Assembly (NCBI GenBank): GCA_963758335.1
Contig: CAVWVF010000002.1
Span: 1,798,001 to 1,862,000, forward strand
Origin: Roseiarcus sp963758335
GTDB taxonomy: Bacteria > Pseudomonadota > Alphaproteobacteria > Rhizobiales > Beijerinckiaceae
Length of the DNA stretch: 64,000 nucleotides
Reading direction: 5' to 3'
In this document: positions 59,274-64,000 of the stretch, in pieces
Layout: each line of letters starts with the position of its first letter
Position numbering within the stretch: the first letter of the stretch is position 1
The notes under the pieces: generated by a model
What the model saw: only the letters and a program-made list of their open reading frames with translations
What the model was told of the DNA's origin: nothing
Database searches by the model: none
Made by a program: the position numbers and the translations under genes

Positions 59274-60152
59274 CTACGACCGCCAGCGTTCGGCGGTCTC
59301 GGCGGCGAAATCGCGATAGCGCCGCAGCGGGCGGCCGAGCATGCCGACGAGGCGGTCGACGCCGCCCTCTTCGGGCAGCATGCCGTCGGTCTGGAACCGG
59401 TCGGCCATCACCTTCATGTCAAAGGCCATCCAGTCGGGCGCACCACGAGCCCTGACGGCGCGCTCGAAGGCGTTCGTGTCGTCGCCGGCGTAGACGACCG
59501 GGCGGCCAAGCGCTTCCGACCAGATTGCGGCGACCGACGTCCCCGTCAGGGCGTCGGGCCCGACGATGTCGATCGTCTGCTGCGGCAGCGGACTCGCCGA
59601 GCGATCGCGGCGCAAGAGCACCAGCGCGGCGATCTCCGCGATGTCGCGCGCGCTGACCATCGCCAGACCTTTGCCGCCGATCGGCATGGGATAGACGCCG
59701 GCCCCGCCGATCGCGTCCTTAAGGCCCGCGTCGTTCTCCATGAAATATGCCGGCCGCAGGATCGTCGCCGGCAGGCCCGTTTCCTTGATCATGCGCTCGG
59801 CCGCGTATTTGCCGGCGAAATGGGGCACGTCGGCGTAGCGATCACTGTGAATGACCGAGAAATAGACGACCCGCTCGACGCGCGCCTCGCGGGCGAGGTT
59901 GAGCGCGATCAGCGCCTGCGTCAGTTCGTCGGACGAAACCGCGTTCAGAAGAAAGAGCGTGCGGGTTTCAGCGAGCGCCGCGCGAACCAACTCGACGTTC
60001 ATCAGGTCGCCCTTGGCGACCCGAACGCCCGGCGGAAAGGGCGCCTTTTCCGGGTTGCGCGCAAAAGCGCGAACGTCGGCGCCTCGCTCCGCCAGGAGCC
60101 GAACCACCTGCGAGCCGATCGTTCCAGTGCCGCCCGTGACCAGGATGCTCAT
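59274..60152 (-). CDS. NmrA-family NAD(P)-binding protein
   Basis: 292 residues from ATG 60152. Atypical short-chain dehydrogenase: MSILVTGGTGTIGSQVVRLL (Rossmann G-G-T-G-x-x-G, residues about 1-20), VRVAKGDLMNVELVRAALAE, then VERVVYFSVIHSDRYADVPH and KYAAERMIKETGLPATILRP (the Y-x-x-x-K-like and L-R-P segments), ending in a helical C-terminal domain. NmrA-like proteins sense redox state or act as quinone/NADPH oxidoreductases. Substrate unknown. It is a single gene downstream of glnE, same strand, 97 bp apart. Confidence 0.85.
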   Translation of the reverse strand: MSILVTGGTGTIGSQVVRLLAERGADVRAFARNPEKAPFPPGVRVAKGDLMNVELVRAALAETRTLFLLNAVSSDELTQALIALNLAREARVERVVYFSVIHSDRYADVPHFAGKYAAERMIKETGLPATILRPAYFMENDAGLKDAIGGAGVYPMPIGGKGLAMVSARDIAEIAALVLLRRDRSASPLPQQTIDIVGPDALTGTSVAAIWSEALGRPVVYAGDDTNAFERAVRARGAPDWMAFDMKVMADRFQTDGMLPEEGGVDRLVGMLGRPLRRYRDFAAETAERWRS

Positions 60153-60249
60153 GTGCGATCTCCGAAAAGGGCCCCGTAAAGCAACGATCGCCCAAGGCCG
60201 CCGGCGTTGCAACACGATCGTCCTTTCGCCGGCTTTGCGTGGGCGACCG

Positions 60250-63177
60250 TCATCTGCCGAGGATCGCCTCATACGCCTCGCGCACGCGCTTTCGCGCCTC
60301 ATTGAGCGCCGCGACAAAGGCCTCGAAATCGGGAAAGCCGGTCGCGGCGGCAATGCGGTGCTTGACGCCGGCGGCGGCCCTGGCGGGGTCGAATGGGCCG
60401 GCGACGGCGAGGCGCATGAACTGGGTCGCGTCGGTGTAGAGGCGGTGGGCTTCGACCAGCGTCTCGACATGGTCGGCCGAGAGAAGGCCCGCCGCGCCCG
60501 CCCTGTCGATCACCCTGCGGGTCGAGACGTCGAGGATGCCGGGTCGCGCATGGGCGAAAGCGAGGCTCGAATATTGGGCGACGAACTCGATGTCCATCAG
60601 GCCGCCCTTGACGAGTTTCAGGTCCCAGGGGTCGCTGTCGCCTTTCTCGCGAGCGATCAGCGCGCGCATCTTGCGCACCTCATGCGCGATCTTTTCCGCG
60701 TCGCGCTCGCGCACGAGAATGTCGCGCACCGCTCGGGTCACGTCCGCCGCCAGGCTCGCGTCGCCGGCGACGACTCGCGCGCGCGTCAGCGCCATGTGCT
60801 CCCACGTCTCCGCTTCATCCCGCTGGTAGAGGGCGAAGCTGGAGAACTGGGTCGCGAGCGGCCCCTTGCGGCCCGAGGGCCTCAGTCGCATGTCGACTTC
60901 GTAAAGCTTGCCCGCCCGGGTCGGCGCGGTCAGCGCGGCGAGCAGGCGCTGGGTCAGGCGCGAATAATAGAGGCCGGCGCCGAGCGGCTTCGCCCCGTCC
61001 GATTCGCCGGCGTCGGCCGGAAAGTCGTAGATCAGGATGAGGTCGAGATCGGAGGCCGCCGTCATCTCGCGCGAGCCGAGCTTGCCCATCGCGACGATCG
61101 CCACGCGTCCTCCGCGCACGACGCCATGGTCGGCGGCGAAGGCGTCCTCGACCCGCTTCAGCATGGTTCCGACCAGCCCCCGCGCGAGGGCGCTGTAGGC
61201 CCGCCCGGCCCGGTCGGGATCGAGCCGGCCCGACAGGAGATTGAGGCCGATGAGGAACATCTCCTCCGCTGCAAATTTGCGCGCCCGGTCGAGCGCGTCC
61301 TCGAAGGTCCGGGCCTGCGCCACATAGGCGTCGGCCCGCGCGCGCATGTCCTCTTCGCCGAGACTCTCCTCGAAATTGTTTCCCCGGCCCGGATCGATCG
61401 CCGAGTCGAGCACGTGCGGGCGGGTCGCGATGACCTGCGCGAGCCTCGGAGCGGAGCCGAGCACGTCGCCGAACAATTCGCGCAGGTGCGCGTTCGAGCG
61501 CAGGATCGACAGGAGTTCGACCGAACCGTTCATATGCGCCATCGCCCCGTCGAAGGCGGCGAGCGCCGCGTCGGCGTCGCCTGAGCCGGCGAAAGCCTCG
61601 AGCAATGCGGGCGTCAGCTCGGTCAGCACCTCGCGGGCGCGGGCGCTGCGCACGGCCGGCCGGCGGCCGAAATGCCAGCCGCGAATCATCTCGGCCGCCG
61701 CTTCCGGGTGGCGGAAGCCGATCCTGCGGAGGGTCGCCAACGTCTCCGGATCGTCGACGACGCCAGTGAAGACGAGATTGCCCGTCGCGCCGCTCAGCGT
61801 TGGCGCATCCTCGAACAGGCGCGCGTAGTGTCGCTCGACCCGCGTCAGGTGGTGGGTGAGCTCCTTGGCGAAGGACTCGAGCCGCGCGTAGCCGCAGAAC
61901 TTCGCGAACCGCGCGAGCTCCGCCCGCTCGAACGGCAAGCGCTGGGTCTGCTCGTCCGCGATCATCTGCAGCCGGTGCTCCACGCGGCGCAGGAAGACAT
62001 AGGCTCGGCTCAGGTCCTCGACCGCCTCGGCGGTCACCCATTTGTCCTCGTGGAGTTGGCTGAGCATCTCGAGGGTGCGCGATCCGCGCATCTGCGGCCG
62101 CCTGCCGCCGAAGATGAGCTGCTGCGTCTGGACGAAGAACTCGACTTCGCGGATGCCGCCTCGGCCGAGCTTGACGTCGTGGCCGGGAACGACGACGCGG
62201 TCATGGCCGCGCACCGCATGGATCTGGCGCTTCATCGCGTGGATGTCGGCGATGGCGGCGTAGTCGAAGTACTTTCGCCAGACGAAGGGGGCGAGCTCGG
62301 CGAGAAAGCGCCGGCCGAGATCGAGATCGCCCGCCGCCGGACGGGCCTTGATCAGCGCCGCGCGCTCCCAGTTCTGGCCGAGCGTCTCGTAATAGGCGTA
62401 AGCGCTGACGGTCGAGAGCGCGACCGGGGTCGAGGCGGGGTCGGGCCTGAGGCGCAGGTCGACTCTGACGACGTAGCCGTCGCTGGTGCACTCCTGCAGG
62501 AGACGCGCGAGCGCCTTCGTGAGGCGCACGAAGAGGGGGGCGGGCTCCACGCCCTTTGGGATCGACGCCGCGGCCGCGTCGTAGAGCACGATGAGATCGA
62601 CGTCGCTCGAATAGTTGAGCTCGCGCGCGCCGTGCTTGCCGAGCGCGAGCACCACCACGCCCGAACCCGTCTGCGGGTCGGCCGCGTCGGGATCGAGCGC
62701 GAGGCGGCCCATCCGCGCGCTCTGGCGCAGAAGAAAGCTCAGCGCAGAGCCGACCGCGGCGTCGGCGAACAGGGTCAAGGCCTCGGTCGCCTCGGTCACG
62801 TCCCAGATCCCGCCGACGTCGGCGAGCGCGACGATGAGCGCAGTCTCGCGTTTCGAGCGACGCAGCGCCCGCATCAGCTCCGCTTCGTCGGCGTCGCGCC
62901 GGACAGCGAGCGCGGCAATGATCGCGTCGAGCGATTCCCAGGGCGGCCGGGCGAGCAGGCGCGCGAGCCGCGCCGGGTCCTCCGTAATGAGGCTCCAGAG
63001 GTATGGCGAATGGTCGGCCAGGCCAAGGAGGAGGTCGCGAACCCTCTCGCGCCCGAGCGCCGGGACGAGGGCCTCCGCCTCCGGGTCCGCGGCCAGGGCG
63101 GCGAGCTTGCGCCGCGCTGCGGCCGGCGCGGCGAGGCGCGGGGCGGCAAGCAGACTTTCAGCCAGCGATGGGCTCAT
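60250..63177 (-). CDS. glnE: Bifunctional glutamine synthetase adenylyltransferase/deadenylylase
   Basis: 975 residues from ATG 63177. GlnE adds and removes AMP on glutamine synthetase in response to PII and glutamine, tuning nitrogen assimilation. It has two nucleotidyltransferase domains with the family signature: LALGKHGARELNYSSDVDLI (residues about 178-197, deadenylylating half) and VAMGKLGSREMTAASDLDLI (about 697-716, adenylylating half). Each is followed by the GlnD-PII-like helical domain (for example DVKLGRGGIREVEFFVQTQQ, and LKLVKGGLMDIEFVAQYSSL). Length is normal for alphaproteobacteria. Its start overlaps the end of the sensor kinase gene by 20 bases, so the two are co-translated. 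Confidence 0.97.
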   Translation of the reverse strand: MSPSLAESLLAAPRLAAPAAARRKLAALAADPEAEALVPALGRERVRDLLLGLADHSPYLWSLITEDPARLARLLARPPWESLDAIIAALAVRRDADEAELMRALRRSKRETALIVALADVGGIWDVTEATEALTLFADAAVGSALSFLLRQSARMGRLALDPDAADPQTGSGVVVLALGKHGARELNYSSDVDLIVLYDAAAASIPKGVEPAPLFVRLTKALARLLQECTSDGYVVRVDLRLRPDPASTPVALSTVSAYAYYETLGQNWERAALIKARPAAGDLDLGRRFLAELAPFVWRKYFDYAAIADIHAMKRQIHAVRGHDRVVVPGHDVKLGRGGIREVEFFVQTQQLIFGGRRPQMRGSRTLEMLSQLHEDKWVTAEAVEDLSRAYVFLRRVEHRLQMIADEQTQRLPFERAELARFAKFCGYARLESFAKELTHHLTRVERHYARLFEDAPTLSGATGNLVFTGVVDDPETLATLRRIGFRHPEAAAEMIRGWHFGRRPAVRSARAREVLTELTPALLEAFAGSGDADAALAAFDGAMAHMNGSVELLSILRSNAHLRELFGDVLGSAPRLAQVIATRPHVLDSAIDPGRGNNFEESLGEEDMRARADAYVAQARTFEDALDRARKFAAEEMFLIGLNLLSGRLDPDRAGRAYSALARGLVGTMLKRVEDAFAADHGVVRGGRVAIVAMGKLGSREMTAASDLDLILIYDFPADAGESDGAKPLGAGLYYSRLTQRLLAALTAPTRAGKLYEVDMRLRPSGRKGPLATQFSSFALYQRDEAETWEHMALTRARVVAGDASLAADVTRAVRDILVRERDAEKIAHEVRKMRALIAREKGDSDPWDLKLVKGGLMDIEFVAQYSSLAFAHARPGILDVSTRRVIDRAGAAGLLSADHVETLVEAHRLYTDATQFMRLAVAGPFDPARAAAGVKHRIAAATGFPDFEAFVAALNEARKRVREAYEAILGR

Positions 63178-64000
63178 GCACGCCCCCGTTGACCGGCGCC
63201 CGCAGCAACAGCGGCGCCGGCTCCGCGGGCAACGTCACGCGCACGCGCAAACCCGGCTCGTTGTCCTCGAGTTCGACCGCGCCCCCATGCATCCGCGCGA
63301 CGGCGGCGGCGAGCGAAAGGCCGAGACCGGAGCCCGGACGCGAGCGGGAGCCTTCGAGCCGCACGAAGCGGCCAAGGACGCGCGCCCGGTCCACAGCCGC
63401 GATGCCGGGGCCTCGATCGGCGACGGTCAACGCGACCGAGTCTCCGGCCCGCCGCGCGCAGATGACCACGTCCGGCTTGACGTCGGCGAAGCCGCCTTCC
63501 TTCGGAGCGCCGTATTTGAGGGCGTTGTCGACCAGATTGGCGATCGTCTGGCCGATGAGCTCGCGGTTTCCGCGCACGATGAGGCGGCCCTCGGTCTCGA
63601 CCTTCAGCGCGACGCCCTCCTCCTCGGCGATCGGTTCGTACAGCTCAGCGACGCTGCGGGCCGCTTCACCGACGTCGAACGGTTGAAGCGCCTCGACATC
63701 GCCGCCCGCCTCGGCGCGCGCAATGAGGAGGAGCGCGTTGAAGATCCTGATCAGGCTGTCGGACTCTTCGATCGTCTTTTCGAGCGCCGCCCGATAGCCG
63801 GCGGCATCGCCGCCGAAGGCGAGCGCGGCCTCGGCGTGATTGCGCAGGCGAGTGAGCGGCGTGCGCAGGTCGTGGGCGATGTTGTCGGACACCTCGCGCA
63901 AGCCCTGCATGAGCTCGCTGATCCGCCCGAGCATCTCATTGAGGCCCTCCGCCAGGCGGTCGAGCTCGTCGCCCGAGCCGGAAACCGGCAGCCGGCGGCT
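63158..64000 (-). CDS. Sensor histidine kinase (C-terminal part; continues past window end)
   Basis: The last 280 residues of a membrane sensor kinase are visible; the N-terminus lies beyond 64000. In order: end of a HAMP-like linker (SGSGDELDRLAEGLNEMLGR), HisKA dimerisation helix with phosphorylated His (NIAHDLRTPLTRLRNHAEAA, about 63885), and the HATPase domain with N box IANLVDNALKYGAP (about 63545), G1 LTVADRGPGIAAVD and G2 GSRSRPGSGLGLSLAAAVAR. Such kinases pair with an OmpR-type regulator, expected upstream outside the window. The gene overlaps glnE by 20 bp, a common arrangement in Hyphomicrobiales. Stimulus unknown. Confidence 0.92.
   Translation of the reverse strand, partial: SRRLPVSGSGDELDRLAEGLNEMLGRISELMQGLREVSDNIAHDLRTPLTRLRNHAEAALAFGGDAAGYRAALEKTIEESDSLIRIFNALLLIARAEAGGDVEALQPFDVGEAARSVAELYEPIAEEEGVALKVETEGRLIVRGNRELIGQTIANLVDNALKYGAPKEGGFADVKPDVVICARRAGDSVALTVADRGPGIAAVDRARVLGRFVRLEGSRSRPGSGLGLSLAAAVARMHGGAVELEDNEPGLRVRVTLPAEPAPLLLRAPVNGGVHEPIAG

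Noticed and set aside
59899..61584. 561-codon open frame on the plus strand
   Set aside because: Antisense to glnE and the NmrA gene, both of which have full family motifs; the frame has shadow-type composition.

Overview
The window is high-GC DNA from an alphaproteobacterium, most likely a member of the Hyphomicrobiales (Rhizobiales). The evidence is the gene content (glnE next to a sensor kinase, fused cysN/cysC, a GCG-motif secreted protein, box-type aerobic benzoyl-CoA genes, an aerobic-type RNase P RNA) and the many palindromic repeats. Genus cannot be fixed from the sequence.

Layout. 1-20.7 kb is an accessory graveyard. It holds broken remnants of an integrative element (strawberry-notch helicase, toprim primase, DUF433 antitoxin, phage terminase, tyrosine recombinase, nSTAND NTPase), several IS elements (IS66, IS1380, IS5, ISNCY, IS6, IS110, IS630), an MFS gene split by group II intron remnants, and one intact low-GC two-gene module of unknown function (13131-14519). 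21-34 kb is a metabolic block: folE with a dihydrofolate-reductase-like gene, a GNAT acetyltransferase, then the box pathway for aerobic benzoate breakdown. The box block contains a NUDIX gene with benzoate-CoA ligase on the minus strand, and boxR, boxC, boxA and the distant boxB on the plus strand. A type II NADH dehydrogenase and a damaged cupin/oxidoreductase pair lie between boxA and boxB. 34-46.4 kb is again accessory: Uma2, RAYT transposase remnants with GGTGACA repeats, an uncharacterised divergent pair (36839-38864), an IS3 element nested inside a second IS66 copy, and an IS110 copy. 46.9-64 kb is mostly housekeeping: cysD-cysNC (sulfate activation), ureG and ureE-ureF (urease maturation, split by IS110, IS1634 and a toxin-antitoxin pair), rnpB, a glycine-zipper lipoprotein-like gene, a peptidoglycan amidase, an NmrA-like oxidoreductase, glnE and a sensor histidine kinase cut by the window end.

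How the genes work together. Benzoate is activated by the ligase to benzoyl-CoA. BoxA and BoxB epoxidise it, BoxC opens the ring, and BoxR is expected to sense benzoyl-CoA. TGCA-type motifs stand in front of boxR, boxC and boxB. UreE, UreF and UreG load nickel into urease, whose structural genes lie outside the window. CysD with CysNC makes APS and PAPS from sulfate.

The least explained items are the 13.1-14.5 kb module, the 36.8-38.9 kb pair, the long structured 3' tails of three IS110 copies, an in-frame IS630-IS110 transposase chimera, and families of short palindromic repeats (CAGGGAATT-type, GGTGACA-type). No tRNA gene, CRISPR array or replication origin was recognised.
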